In this document: piece after piece, positions 12,216 to 24,832 of the stretch
How positions within the stretch are numbered: the stretch's first letter is position 1
How the letters are laid out: the number at the start of each line of letters is the position of its first letter
Source: Artemia franciscana
Taxonomy: Eukaryota; Arthropoda; Branchiopoda; Anostraca; Artemiidae
Direction: 5' to 3'
Assembly: GCF_032884065.1 (NCBI RefSeq)
Contig: NC_088863.1
Span: 68,010,925-68,074,924, forward strand
Length of the DNA: 64,000 nt
Position numbers and translations under genes: made by a program
The notes under the pieces: generated by a model
Databases searched by the model: none
What the model was told of the DNA's origin: nothing
What the model saw: only the letters and a program-made list of their open reading frames with translations

Positions 12216-13911
12216 AATAACATACATACCAAGTACATCATGTAAGAAATGATTCACACTTTGGATATTCAATGTAAATATAAGCACCGGGTGGATATGA
12301 CCCTACTTTTTCTATATATCTAGTGAATTTTTATCATATTCTGGCCGGACAAACGGCAAGACAAGGTGATTACTAAGTGTGAATGAAAGTCACTGGATTC
12401 TATTTAATAACCACTTTTTTTTAGAACTTCGGGGATTGTCTTTTCAATATTCTCAGTTAAGCAAGCCATTAGATCAAACTTGAAATTAATTTCTAGTAAG
12501 ACTGAGCTTGTAAGAAATAGTAGCAATTATCTTAAAAAAGAGACTAAAACAGTTGGAGGTGAAGTATATACTGGAAAATTACGAGGTAAACGTTTTTTTG
12601 TAACTTTTTCGTTTGTTTGTAACACAGATGATGTGCTGTCTCCCGGTCCATACTCTCAAGAACTGATATTCACAGTCACAAAAACTAAAAAATTCACAAG
12701 AATTTAAAGGATGGAATGCTAAGTGTTGGAAAATTTAATGTACAATATACATGGTTAAGGAACCCTTCCCTTGGAGACACGTTACTTTACTACGTTACAA
12801 CACGTTACACGTTACTTGGAGACAAAAACAACTTTTTACAGCTGAAATGTAAGCTGATTAATATAGCTTCTATATATAGAAGTTCCATATAGACGAAACT
12901 TCTCAGCTAAAAATATCCAGGAAGAATATTTCCAAGCATCATTTACCAAGTTTCCTGTTTTATTTTTTGGACTTCAAACGGTAGCAGAATTAACTAGCTA
13001 TTATCCCACTTTCAGATACCTTCGGGTTCAAGAGCACCAAACAGTACCAGCCCATGTACCTAAAAATTTAATTCAGTGAGAGCTCTGAGTTACAGAACAA
13101 AGTTAGAACTTAAAGACAACAAAATTAATTATTTTGCTCAACGCGTTCCATAGGCGACATGAAGTTTCGCAGCAATCTTTTGTCGGCGTCAGCAACAAAG
13201 GTTTTTCTAAAATTCAAGGCAAGGATTTGAAAGATGTTGTAATGACTTTGCAACCAGTTGAATCTGAAAAGTTTACATGTAATATACCCGTAAATGTGAC
13301 AAAAACTTAAATACTGGCTTTATATCTAGTTCAACATTAAATTTTTTATATGTAATGTATCACCACTGTGTTGTATTATTATTAGCAATCACAGCTTAAG
13401 TGCATTCAGACAAATTTTATTACTCTCAAATGTGCCAGAAACAATGAAACATAGACAAAAATTAGCAAACATGTGTAACCCTTGCCCCTGTTGATGAACT
13501 TGTTAAACATTCTTGTTCACGAGTTGCTTTTGATAACAAACATTGAATCAAATTTGTCTTAGCAAGTGTATATAAGAAACCAACAATAGGTAGATGAACT
13601 AGAATACCCATAGGTAGAAGATAGAAGGGCCATCTAAGGTTTACTCTACCTTAGGTCAAAACTCGACATTTTTGCTGTTGGCCAATTTTTTAATATTTAC
13701 ATTCAGTAAGAAGCATAGATTAAGCTCAAACAATATTCTTATTGAAAGGTGTAATTATTAAAAAGCTGTTTGTTGCTTTTCAGAGACATATACTATAAAT
13801 AAATACTTAAAACGCTATAATATTCTTGAGAGAAATTTAAAGCGGTGTCTATATTCCTCAATCTTTAATTGCAAAAAAAAGTTCGAAACAGATCTGTAAT
13901 TTTGAATCTGT
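12216..13911. other. unassigned DNA
   Basis: No gene, RNA or long repeat was recognised. A short repeated patch with CACGTTACT and CTTGGAGACA lies at 12771-12830. The open frame 12480-12707 has no recognisable domain. Confidence 0.4.
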
Positions 13912-14212
13912 AATAAAAAAAAACAAACAAGTTTTTTAAACCGAAAATAAGGAGTGACATTAAAACTTAAACAAACAGAAATTACTCTGTATATGAAAGG
14001 GGCTGGTCCACTCAAAGCCCCGCTCTGTACGCTAAACGTTGACCCTTTCTCATAACTCTAGATTTTAAAACCATACAAAAAACTTTAGCGTAAAGTGCGG
14101 GGCATTGAGGAAGGAACAGCCCTTTCAGATACGGACTAATTTCTGTTCGTTTTAAGTTTTGATGTCGCTGGTTATTTTCAGTTGAAAAGACTTGTTTTTT
14201 TATTTAATTTCT
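13912..14212. mobile_element. family A palindrome (part of composite family B)
   Basis: It has the same arms as 5657-5960, with more mismatches: a left arm with GGGGCTGG and GCCCCGCTCT, and a right arm with TTTAGCGTAAAGTGCGGGGC. It is joined directly to family B sequence, so here it may be one end of a larger element. Confidence 0.75.
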
Positions 14213-15575
14213 AAACATTTTTGAATTGATGCATGTTTTGATTTTGGCTCTCCGTACATGAATAATTAAATGAGATTTGCATATTAATTTTATTTTGGCC
14301 AAATGGCCTTTTCGTAATTTCGATAGGAAGACTTGGAGAAAAAGGGGTGGGGGAGGAGGCTTATTTGCCTTCCAATTTTTTGGTTATTTATAAAAGGCAA
14401 CTAGCGCTTTTAATGTTTTTGCGAACGTTTTTGTTAGTAACAAATATACATAACTTACGAATTAACTTGCGTAACGAGCTTCTATATTAGTATATTTTTA
14501 TTACGTATATGAGAGAATTCGCCCCCTCGTCAATACCTTGCACTTTACACTAAAGCTTAAATTTTATCCCAATTCCTTAAGAATGACCCCTGAATAACAA
14601 AGGTCGTAGAATAAATAGTTGAAATTACAAGAAATGCTTTAGCTTAAAGAGTGAGGTATTCAGGAGGAGATCAACCTCCTCGTATGCGTAATACTTTCTG
14701 TTAGTTTTAAGTTTTAATGCTGCTCCTTACATCCAGTTGAAAAAATATTTTTCCTATTTTTTTTCATTGTTTTTTTTTTTAAAGAATGCTAGAAAATCCT
14801 GCATGGAAATTTTTTTGTCCCATGATAAATTCTCCATGGAAAGATCATCCCACGTAGCCCCCTCCCCTTGATCCCCCTCTCCGAAATAAAAAAATCCCCT
14901 GAAAACGTCTGTACACTTCCCAATAACCATTAGCCTACCTAATATAAACAATGGTCAAAGTTTGTAACTTACAGCCCCTCCCCCGATGACGGTGGGGGAG
15001 TCACCGCGAAGACATAGTTATTAGGTTTTCCGACTATGCTGAATAAAATGGCTATCTCAAAATTTTGATCCTCAAAAATCAAAATGTGGGAGGGGGCCTA
15101 GGTGCCCTCCAATTTTTTCGGTCCCTTAAAAGGGGAACTAGAACTTTCCGTTAGAAGAGTGCCTTTTGTGACATTCTAGGAACAGTGGGTCAATACGATC
15201 ACCCCTGGGAAAAAAAATAAACACGCACCCGTGATGGTCTTCTGACAAAAAAATATAAAATTCCACATTTTTGTAGATAAGAGCTTGAAACTTCTACGCC
15301 AGGGCTCTCTGATACGCTGAATGTCATGGTGTGTTTTTCGTTAAGATACTATGACGTTTAAGGGTTGTTTCTCCTTATTCCAAAATAAGACAAATTTTTC
15401 ACGCTCGTAACTTTTGGAAGGTAAGAATAAATTTGTTGAAACCTATATATTCAAAATCAGCGACAAAATGTGTTTCTTTTGATGTATCTATTAGGATCAA
15501 AATTCAGTTTTTTAGAATTTTGGTTACTATTGAGCCGGGACGCTCCTTACTACAGTTCGTTACCACGAACTGTTT
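14213..15575 (-). repeat. family B composite repeat, longest copy
   Basis: Starting at the palindrome end, this holds in order an AACATTTTTGAATTGATGC block and a C/T-rich 'gaggaggcttatttgcc' block. A second palindrome (14500-14770) and a C-rich stretch with CCATGGAAAG follow. It ends in CAGTTCGTTACCACGAACTG, an 8-base stem hairpin, at about 15553-15572. The same blocks and the same terminal hairpin occur reversed at 38898-39530 and 61765-62350, and in this orientation at 43020-43205. No protein-coding signature was found, so the transposition class is unknown. The strand given is arbitrary. Confidence 0.65.
14500..14770. mobile_element. second family A-like palindrome inside family B
   Basis: Arms TACGTATATGAGAG / CTCGTATGCGTAATA and CACTTTACACTAAAGC / GCTTTAGCTTAAAGAGTG face each other. 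It differs from the first palindrome in its inner part, so it is a related subfamily. Confidence 0.65.
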
Positions 15576-15667
15576 GATATAAAGTTGCTAGAGCAGGGCA
15601 TTACCTACAAATTATTTCAGAAAAATTATTTTTACTTTTAAAAGTCCTATATACTTATTAGAAGATT

Positions 15668-16440
15668 GGTTTAAAAACTGAATTATGAACGACAATAAAA
15701 CTCAGCATGAACAGAAATTATCCAGTATATGAAGCTAAAATAAAAACTCAGACAATAATTTGACTTGGATTTTCACAATGAAATTGTTTTTTATAATCAT
15801 CATACCTTAGCTAAAGATCTATTCAGTCGTGGACAGTCTTCCAATTATTTATTAAAAATTAGAGTACAAAGCCAAGAAAATAGAATCATTGGTAAAAGAA
15901 ACAACCTCAACAATCTCTTTGTACAACCTCAGAGCGTGCTATTCGTCTTTGTCAGTTCAAGAACAAACGGAATAAATATAATCCCTTGTGCAGAAAAGCC
16001 AAATCTCTATTGTTTAAATAAATCTACTGAGTGGGGCAATAATATTGCCATAAATTTACTGAGTGTGGTAAAACAAGGAATGTTATTAAATTCTGTACTT
16101 AAACCAAGTTCCCAATCTATTTCTACACCCATGAGTCTGGTCATCGGTAATGAAGCTGTAGAGAGTGAGCTTAATATCAAATTCTCCTCAATACCTCGCT
16201 CTTTGCGCTAAACTTTTACTTTTTGTTTCAATTATTTAAGAAAGACTTTTGAATCACAAATGATGTTTAATTAGAATAATAAGTTATTTTAAAATTTCTT
16301 AAACAACTTTAGCGTAAAAATTGAGGTATTGAGGAGAGGGAAACACTCTTCCTACATGTTATGATTTCTGTGTGCTTTAAGTTTTAATGTTGCTCCCTAC
16401 TTTTAGTTGAAAAACTAGTTTTTTTTAATCTAATTTTTGA
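15668..16440. mobile_element. family A palindrome with a 445 bp interior segment
   Basis: The left arm (15668-15738) and the rest (16184-16440) belong to the palindrome family. The piece between them, about 15739-16183, is extra. The edge of that extra piece (near 16140-16183) reappears reversed at 22780-22830 beside another palindrome, so it is a shared part of a longer family member. An open frame at 15765-16211 crosses it, without any recognised motif. Confidence 0.6.
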
Positions 16441-16739
16441 TAATTTTTTAAATAATACTGGGGAACCCGTTGCCCCTCCATAAGAAAATACCACCATTCA
16501 CGAAAAATTCCTCTATGGAAGGATCCTTCCACGTACCCCCCCCCCACATGAATACCCCTTTGAAAAATCTTATAGCTTCCCAATAACCAACACTATTATT
16601 ATTATTGTTATTTATTGGAAAATCCATCATACAAAGAAATGAAAAGACGGAGCAACAAAAAAAAAAAGAAAAAAAAAAGAAGAAATGCATACTGAGCATG
16701 AAGATAAACATTTAAGAACACAACATATACATCTTGTCT
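16441..16739. repeat. family B C-rich fragment and A-rich tail
   Basis: 16448-16590 repeats the CCATGGAAAG/CCACGTACCCC block of family B. 16650-16685 is an A-rich run that could be the 3' tail of the LINE that starts at 16740 on the minus strand. Confidence 0.45.
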
Positions 16740-19000
16740 ACTGGGCCAGTTTGGACGACCCAGAATGGTTCGACTTCGTCAAACGGGTATCATAAGTACG
16801 AATTTGCTTTTCCACAGGGTCAGTAATGCTGAATTATCTAACTAGATATAAATTGCGGTTACGAGGGGGAAAAACGAAAAAGATATTTTGCGAACCGAAA
16901 GAAAACTGAACGGATTTTTGACTTGTCCTGATTTTGTGAGCATTTTCCAAGAGGGCAATATGTACAGATAGTGCGGTAGATCGACAGAGTTGAAAAGTTT
17001 CGAAAGGAGACGGCAATTGAAGTGTAACATATTTACAAAAGAAGCATATCATAGCCCAACTCTACATTCAATGTGAGCAAGTAATAGTTGTCGCATGAGC
17101 ATTATTGACGAACCAATGGGAAGACCAAGGTAGGTGATAAGATCTACTGGCTTAATCCTGCTATCCCCAGGAGGAATATCCCCAGGCGACGCTCGCTTCA
17201 AATTGAAGAATGCAATTTGGACCTTTCGGCATTGAACCGAAGATCCAGTTTTGAATAATCAGATTGTAACGTTGTGAAAATCTCGCTAATACGCTTGATA
17301 GTGCGGCTCGAATTCAGAATGTCGCCTGTATAACATACGAGAAATAAATCAGGACCGATAAAGATGGAAGATGTGGGAACAGCTGACTCTGCATCAAGAA
17401 CTCGGCTATTTCAGAATGAAGGGGAATAAACAGCACCTTCACCGGTTCCTTTTTCGACGTTGACAAAAATACAGGGATTGAAGCATAAACTTGGGAGCTT
17501 TCTGCTTTAGATAACGGATTAAGTATTAGGTGAACTTTAAGACGAGAATGCTTGTCTCGAAGGGCTCTGATATATGAAGGGTTCACTCCATGTTTTGCTG
17601 CATAGAGTAGCATAGTGGCGTAAATGATAGAATTGAACACCTTACGAAAATCGATCCCAGCTAACACGAGAGTTTCACCTGATGCATCAGCATCGATCAA
17701 TGCGTTCACGATAACCGACAAAGTGTAGGCATAACCGAGACGTTGCTGGAATCTAAATTGGTAAGATGGAACGTAGCATTTCGCGTTCAGATGGTCAATG
17801 AACAGAAACTCGGAAACCTTAAAGAAGGTGGTAGCCACCGTTATAGGCGGTAAGATGAGCACTGGATGGCAAATTTACCTTTTTTTGGAATTTGAATGGG
17901 ATCTCCATTCGAGAAAGAAGAAGGTACAACTCCTTGGGTAACAATCATCTGCATCAAAAGAGTAATACGGTTTACCAGTAGGTTGCTTTCATATAGAATG
18001 TGAAAAAGCTCACTTTATCAATGCCAGACGATTTCTTACGTTTTAGGTGTTAGATTGCTCGCAGAACAGAATCAACCGAAACAAAAAAATTGTCGGTAGG
18101 ACAACTAGACAGAAATTTATCAAGCTTGTCTTCATATTCGGACTGTAGGAGTGCATCTGGCGGGGAGAATCCAGTAGAGAAGTACGAATTTCACTAAGAA
18201 TCAACCTTGAGCAGATTGGCCGACTCTATGAGAATCTCTTGACATATTTCTCCAGAAGGGAGGCTGGGACAGAGAAGCTTGTTGGGAAGCCTCTTCAACT
18301 ATCTGGTTCATGCTGATGGATAGTTCTCTTGCGAACTTTTGCTTAGTAAAAAGACGAATGTCAAACCCAGCCAGAGCGAGGACGGTCACAATGGAGCCAC
18401 AAATGGTGCCAAACTTTGGATTTTCTCCAAGCTTCAATTAGGCTCCAACTACTGAACCAATGTTTCGTGACACCCCGATATATTAAGAGGTATAGCAGCT
18501 CTTTATGTGCATTGCAGGGCATGTAAAATTTGTGCAAGATAGATATCTAGCAGCACCTACATTGTATTTCATTTGCATCAGCTTGCGGATTTCTCATGAG
18601 GAGCTAGAACGGAACATGAATTTTGTGTAGGACGGAATTAGTAACTATTGCGAAAAGCTCACATCGGATAATTTTCCAATCCCTTTAAAATTGGGCCTGA
18701 GGCTGATGTCGCTGTGGAGTGGGAGTAGACTGAGCAGAAGGACAAGAAATGGATGCAGATATAGGTGACACTTGAAGATTTGCAGAAAATCATGCAAGGT
18801 CAAGATTCGACACATGACTTGAATGGTGCGCGTGAGTGTGATCGAGATCGTTCGAGTAGATTCTAAGCCAATCTTCAACAATACCAGACAAAATAAAAGT
18901 AACGAGGCATTAGTTAAATTACAGTTAAAATCTTCTATAATAATGCAATACTTGTATAACCGGCGAATCTTTGAAAGGCAAGACCCTAGTTTCTCACACG
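16740..19000 (-). pseudogene. non-LTR retrotransposon ORF2 (RT), heavily mutated
   Basis: On the minus strand a LINE RT is spread over several frames. 18201-18437 is a linker with KKFARELSISMN-like sequence. Near 18040-18090 is LKRKKSSGIDKVSF, a pre-RT motif. 17314-17862 holds PITVATTFFKVSEFLFIDHL, YQFRFQQRLG and AGIDFRKVFNSI, the first catalytic region. Near 17340 the YADD box has decayed to YTGD, followed by LRFNAERSK. 16842-17030 keeps DLPHYLYILPSWKM from the C-terminal part. The catalytic loss and many stops make it inactive. It differs from the RTE-like and Jockey/CR1-like copies elsewhere in the window. I see no clear endonuclease motifs in 18440-19000. Confidence 0.82.
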
Positions 19001-19420
19001 CAGAAGTAAATAAAAATTCCGTTCGGTCATTGCGGTAATCTGTAGGGAGATAAACAGTTATAATAATATACTCTTCTAAACGGACAGCAAGAAAAAAATC
19101 ACATGAAACAAAAATACCCGACCAGCAAGCAGCGTAAGACCACCTGAAGGGCGGCCACTGGAAGCGGATCGCTTAGCAGGCACCGAGTAGCTAGCTAATT
19201 TACTGTCAATTTTTAGAAGGCCTAACTATGACTCACCCAAAAATATTCCTGCAAGCATAAAACGTCACAGCTCGAATGCAAATCTTTTATTATAGTAAAT
19301 TTGACTAAAACTACACCATTAATATTCACGAAAGTACAGTTTGCGCAGAAGTAGACAGATTGTTATTACATAGTCTACATAGAAAGACTATGTAAGATTC
19401 TACATAGAAGTAGACTCTTG

Positions 19421-20100
19421 TTATTGGGCACTTTGCACTGTAACAAGCATGGCTACCAACTTTACATTCTGTTGAACACGGAGAGGCGCTCTTAGAGGTG
19501 TGATCGCATGGTCCACAGTTAGAGCAGATGGCCCGATTGCAGCACTGATGGGCCAGATCCCCGGTTTTATAACACCAGAAACAACGCTTAAGGAGATATA
19601 CAAATGCTTGTGCAGAAAGCTTTCGTGGCCTTCAAAGCTTTTAAGTAGACCTTGAACACTTGGGACTTTCCGCACTGTGAAACTTTCACGCAGTTTGGTA
19701 CAAAAGATTTGACATGATTCTCATCGTATTCGGACAGTACGCCTTTCAGGACCGCTATAAACGGTGGGAATTTCAAACACCCCGAGATACCTGAGGCACT
19801 TTTCTTAGCATTCTCGGCAATTTTTTTCCCTGCACGCTTTGACTTAGCAACAAGTGTCCATTCCGAATCCGTTTTTCTAAGTTCAGTTATTTCACCCGAG
19901 GCCCCAGGGCAAATTTTATCGATAAAGTCCTTATAAGCACTAGTGAGGCCAGGTTTGCAAGGCAGTTCCTTAGTGCAACAGCAAATGTAGGAGCTGGAGT
20001 AGGGTTAGTTGTAACGTTGGTATCATTTTGAGCTGGCCAAACAGGGCCCGAACATCACATTCTCTTAAAAGCGTTGAACTTTTCGAGAGAATTCATTAGC
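19421..20100 (-). pseudogene. LINE ORF1 (gag-like, zinc knuckles), broken
   Basis: Upstream of the ORF2 on the same strand, the frame around 19440-19580 reads CFWCYKTGDLAHQC and then CSNCGPCDHTSKSASPC. These are two CCHC-type zinc knuckles in tandem; in the first, an aspartate replaces the usual histidine. Such knuckles bind nucleic acid in LINE ORF1 proteins. The N-terminal part toward 20100 is basic but fragmented. Position and strand support a pair with 16740-19000, giving a two-ORF LINE of about 3.4 kb. Confidence 0.7.
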
Positions 20101-20879
20101 ATTTGAGACTAAAGTAGCCGTGACTGCCTCCCCGATTGCTGGGGTTTCAGAAGGCTAAAAGATCACAAAAGTGTGAATAGGCAGATTATCCTTTGCCACC
20201 TGATTTAACTGTTTACACATGTCAAATACATTATCTTTGTCCTTCGCTGTCTCACATATTGGCTCTGAAAACTCAGCTCTTTATACAAAAACTTTTTACC
20301 ACTGATAATACTACCATGATGAAAAAACTCACAGTTTTTCTCATAATCAGATCAATTTTCGCACCACCAAGCATGGATCTGGTAACAAAGGTCAGCAACG
20401 GATTTAAAATAATCTTCCCATTTTGATTGGTCATTGCGCAGTCTAAATATCATAGCCAGGGATAGTCCAGTATTCCAATCAAAGCCAACTGCTTCCACTG
20501 GAAGCACAAAATCCAAAGTAAAAGCCAGGGACAGTCCAGTATTTCCTTATCGTTCAAATTTCAGCCAAAACAGTTCGTACGGTAGAGATATATGTGAGTG
20601 CTGTCTCTTATGCTTGCAAAAATATCGACACAAACAAGCTAGGCACGAAATTATTCATATAGAAAACGCACTTTTTTTTATCTAATAGGTCACCACTCCA
20701 TTAGGCAGCAAGTCTTATGATTTTTAGGTTTTGGACATTTAATACTGATTTTATGGTTCAAAATAGGTACAAATTCCGTTTGATAATGTATTTTAACCTT
20801 GCAAAAATATCAAAACAAGTAAGCTACGCATAACATTATTAATATAGATGGCGCTCGATGCTCCAGCCTTTTATATGTA
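20101..20879. other. unassigned DNA with a diverged direct repeat
   Basis: A ~60 bp block with CTTGCAAAAATATC and TATTCATATAGA at about 20615-20670 recurs at about 20800-20855. A shorter repeat with CCAGGGATAGTCCAGTATT lies at 20455-20560. It may be the 5' region of the LINE. No gene seen. Confidence 0.45.
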
Positions 20880-21130
20880 AACACTTGGCAAAGCTCAGGG
20901 TTTGCAGCCGTTCCCCAGGAACTGTGGGGGTCAAGCCTTCCTCAAAGACTTAACTACTATATTTTTCGACTATGGTGAAAAAATTGTTATCTCTAACTTT
21001 TGATTGGACGATTTTGAGGAAAACTTTGTAGTCGGAGAGGGCTAGCTGACCTCCAATGTTTTTAGTCATTTAAAAGAGCACTGTAATTTTCACCTCCGAT
21101 CAAATGAACCCTCTGTCGGTCTTATACGAC
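20880..21130 (+). repeat. family B fragment
   Basis: It contains the CCCCAGGAACTGTGGGGG, TTTTCGACTATGGTG and GGCTAGCTGACCTCCAAT blocks. They are in the order seen, reversed, at 14960-15200. Confidence 0.65.
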
Positions 21131-21139
21131 CACTGGCTT

Positions 21140-22260
21140 AACGCAATCACTGGAAGAAAAATTTGGTGTCTCCCTGGAATTAGTGCTAGGGCCTTTCTCA
21201 TTTTTCATTTATGTAAATGATTTTTTTTTTCTGTTCTAAAAAAGCAGAATCTTATTAATCACTGTAGGTTTTGTCAACCTAAGCGTTCACTTACCCATAG
21301 TGACAACTATAGTTCGCCTTCTTCTGATGTCCCTGTTTGTTTTGCCGATAACATCACACTTGGTACTTCGAAAATTTGTGAATCTGAGCTTCGATTAAAT
21401 ATTGAATTTTGTTTGAGAGTGTAATTTTCTAGCTTGATATAATTACCTTACTCTAAATTTTCAGTTTTTTTTTTATGTTTTCGCGTGTTTCTTAGGTTTA
21501 TCCCCAGTTATCAGACATTGTTCAGCCAAATGGGTAATTTATAGACCTAAAGAAACATATATTAGTTTTTTTGTCGTTCTTGTTGATGAAACCTGTCTTT
21601 CAAGCGTCAAATTGATTTGATTAAAATGAATATATGCAACTAGGTATTTTAAGGTAGCTTAAACATACTTTCCCTATATCAATTTCGAAAATCGTTTTTT
21701 CGCTGCTTGATTCAATCTTACGTTTCTTACTGTCCAATAGCATAGATGTCAACCTTTCTATCTCTGTTAAAACCCCTTTCTAAGGTTTGCAAAAAAGCTA
21801 GAAACCTCCTTCGGGAAAATAATCGTTCAGGAGTTCTATTAATTTCACTGCTTGATACAATCTCACGTTTCTTACTGTCTAATAGTATGGCTATCAACCT
21901 TTCCTTTTCTATTGATATCGCTTTCTAAGGTTAAGAAAAAAAGAAGCTACAAACCTCTTTCAGGACACTAATCGTTCAGGAGTTATCCCTTTACTTTATC
22001 TCGACTCACTGTATATTCTTTCGTGTGCATGTTTTACTTTTCCTCCACTTCATGGTGAACTCCAATAGCACCTAAGTGTTCCGTCATCTTTTACCTCTGA
22101 TCAAGATAATTTTAATCTTCGCAACATAAAAAAAGCATATTCAAATTCATTTTGTTTCTTATGTATGGTCAGATTTTAATCCTTTAAAGACGAACCGTAT
22201 TGCATGGAAGAAGTTTTCTGAATCAGCAAGAAGGTGTCACTCATTCAGTTTGTTAAAAAA
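21140..22260 (+). pseudogene. LINE RT 3' half (Jockey/CR1-like), with internal duplication
   Basis: The stretch starts with a decayed GVPQGSVLG-type block (VSLELVLGPFSFFIYVNDF). It then has VPVCFADNITLG, where the second catalytic aspartate of FADD is asparagine. Further on, SYVSYCPIA and LLKPLSKVCKKARNLLRENN belong to the C-terminal region. That last block is duplicated in tandem: about 21704-21840 and 21848-21992. The remainder to 22260 keeps FNPLKTNRIAWKKF-like fragments. It resembles the 6222-8250 LINE in type, but the two are not close copies. Confidence 0.75.
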
Positions 22261-22264
22261 AGTG

Positions 22265-22535
22265 TTAGAAGTCACCATGTAGTTGAGAGAAAGTGAACGA
22301 TCCACACAAAAGAATATACAGTGATTCGAGATCGATTTAAGAGATAAACGATTACCTTCCTGAAGGAGTTTGGATAGTAAGAAAGATAAGATTGGATCAA
22401 GCAGTGAAAAACAATTTTCAGATATGATACAGGGAAAGTATGGAAGGTCTTTCCATAGAAAGATTTTTCGTGGAGGGAGGGAATTTTTCACAGAGAGGGA
22501 TCCGGGTTTCCAAGTATTATTTAAAAAACTATCAG
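22265..22535 (+). repeat. family B C-rich fragment
   Basis: The GGTCTTTCCATAGAAAG and GGAGGGAGGGAATTTTTC blocks match family B next to its palindromes. Nothing else was recognised. Confidence 0.45.
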
Positions 22536-22539
22536 AAAT

Positions 22540-22830
22540 AAAATAAAAAACAAAAAACGATTTTTTTCAACTAAAAGTAGGAGCTACATTAAAACTTACG
22601 ACGAATAGAAATTACGAAATATATTAGAGGGTCGCACTCTCCTCAATACCTCACTCTTTACACTAAAGTTGTTTCAGAAATTTTAAAATAGCTTTTAATT
22701 CTAATTAAACGGCCTTTGTGATTCAGGAGTTATTCATATATAACTGAAAAAAAAATCTAGCTTTAGCATTAAGAGCGGGGTATTGAGGAGAGGGCAATAT
22801 CAAACTCACCCTCTACAGCTCTATCACCGA
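22540..22830. mobile_element. family A palindrome copy
   Basis: A left arm with CATTAAAACTTACGACG and CCTCAATACCTCACTC faces a right arm with GAGCGGGGTATTGAGGAG. After that the right side continues into the same extra segment found inside the 15668-16440 copy. Confidence 0.7.
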
Positions 22831-23078
22831 TGAACAAACTTATAGGCGGCTTCACCTTCTTTATGGCTTTTCTTGCTGAGCCTTTTCAAAAATATTTGAT
22901 CATTGAAGTACTGCAATTTTTTTCCGAAATGAAGGCTCTTAATGAATTTTCTCAAACTCCTAACCTACCTAAATCGTTTTATTTAGGCCAGAATATACCA
23001 AGATGCCAATTTTCCCGAAAAAATGTAGAGACGGCTTTGAGAAAAAATACATACATACATACAGAATTATTGCTCACT

Positions 23079-23387
<309 letters not shown>

Positions 23388-24279
23388 TCTATATATATAA
23401 AAATAAGTTGTCTGTGTGTGGATCTGTGTGTGGATCAGGTGACGTCATGTTTGTCCGCATATGACGTCTGAATTATTTCACACTAATACAAAAGAAGAAA
23501 AAAACTAAAAAAGGTAAAAACTACAAAAAAAACTAAAAAGAAAAAAAACTAAAAAAGCTAAAAAACTAAAAAAAACTAAAAAAAGGTAAAAATCTAATAA
23601 CTAAAAAAAACTGAAAAAAATAAAAAAAGGCAAAAACTACAAAAAAATAAAAACTAATAAAAAAACTAAAAAAGCTAAAAAACTAAAAAAACTAAAAAAA
23701 ACTAAAAAAAGGTAAAAAACTAAAAAAAACTAAAAACTAAAAAAGAAAAAAACTAAAAAAAGGAAAAAACTGAAAAATAAAAGAGAAAAAGAAAACTAAA
23801 AAAATATGAATAAATATATATAAAAATAAGTTGTTTGTGGGTTATGTCTGTCTGTCTGTCTGTCGAGTGACGTCGTGTTTGTCCGCATATGACGTCTGAA
23901 TTATTTCACACTAATACAAAAGAAGAAAAAAAACTAAAAAAGGTAAAAACTACAAAAAAAAACTAAAAAGAAAAAAAACTAAAAAAGCTAAAAAACTAAA
24001 AAAAACTAAAAAAAGGTAAAAAACTAAAAACTTAAAAAAAACTGAAAAAACTAAAAAAAGGCAAAAACTAAAAAAAACTAAAAACTAATAAAAAAACTAA
24101 AAAAGCTAAAAAACTAAAAAAACTAAAAAAACTAAAAAAAGGTAAAAAACAAAAAAAACTAAAAACTAAAAAAGAAAAAACTAAAAAAAAGGAAAAAACT
24201 GAAAAATAAGAGAAAAAGAAAACTAAAAAAATATTAATAAATATAAAAAATATAAATATAAATATAATATAAATTAGCA

Positions 24280-24800
24280 ATCAACAAAGCACCGAGACAC
24301 AAATGACGACCGGGACACAGGGAGTATAAATGACGACCAGGACATAAGTAAAAAAAAAACTAAAAAAACTAAAAAAATGGTAAAAACTACAAAAAAACTA
24401 AAAACTAATAAAAAAACTAAAAAATCTAAAAATCTAAATAAACTAAAAAAGAAAAAAAAGAAAAAAGGAAAAAAATAAAGGAGAAAAACAAAACTAAAAA
24501 ACGAATGTATATACAGACCGGGACACCGGGATACAAATGACGACCGGGACACAGGGAATATAAATGACGACCGGGACACAGGGACACAACTACAATGGGG
24601 ACGCCGGGGGGCACAGGGGGATATAAATGACGACCGGGACACCGGGACACAAGGAATATAAATGACACCCGGGACACTCAAAGAGAAATCACAGACTGGA
24701 ACACCGGGACACAAATGACGACCGGGACACAGGGAATATAAATGACGACCGGGACACAGGGACATAACTACAAAGGGGACGCCGGGGTGCACAGGGGGAT
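24280..24800. repeat. GACCGGGACAC minisatellite in H1
   Basis: Units of about 25-30 bp alternate between GACGACCGGGACACAGGGA with AATATAAAT and shorter CCGGGACAC forms. Long open frames on the minus strand that read SRSSFIFPVSRCPG are translations of this repeat, not genes. The same repeat lies at 25880-26150, 26830-26985, 31545-31760, 40645-41000 and 47288-47640, each inside a Helitron. Confidence 0.9.
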
Positions 24801-24832
24801 ATATAAATGACGATGGCGACTCAGGGAATGGT

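Noticed and set aside
24280-24800. A possible CRISPR-like array
   Set aside because: Repeats are short, contiguous and variable without unique spacers of even length, and the genome is eukaryotic.
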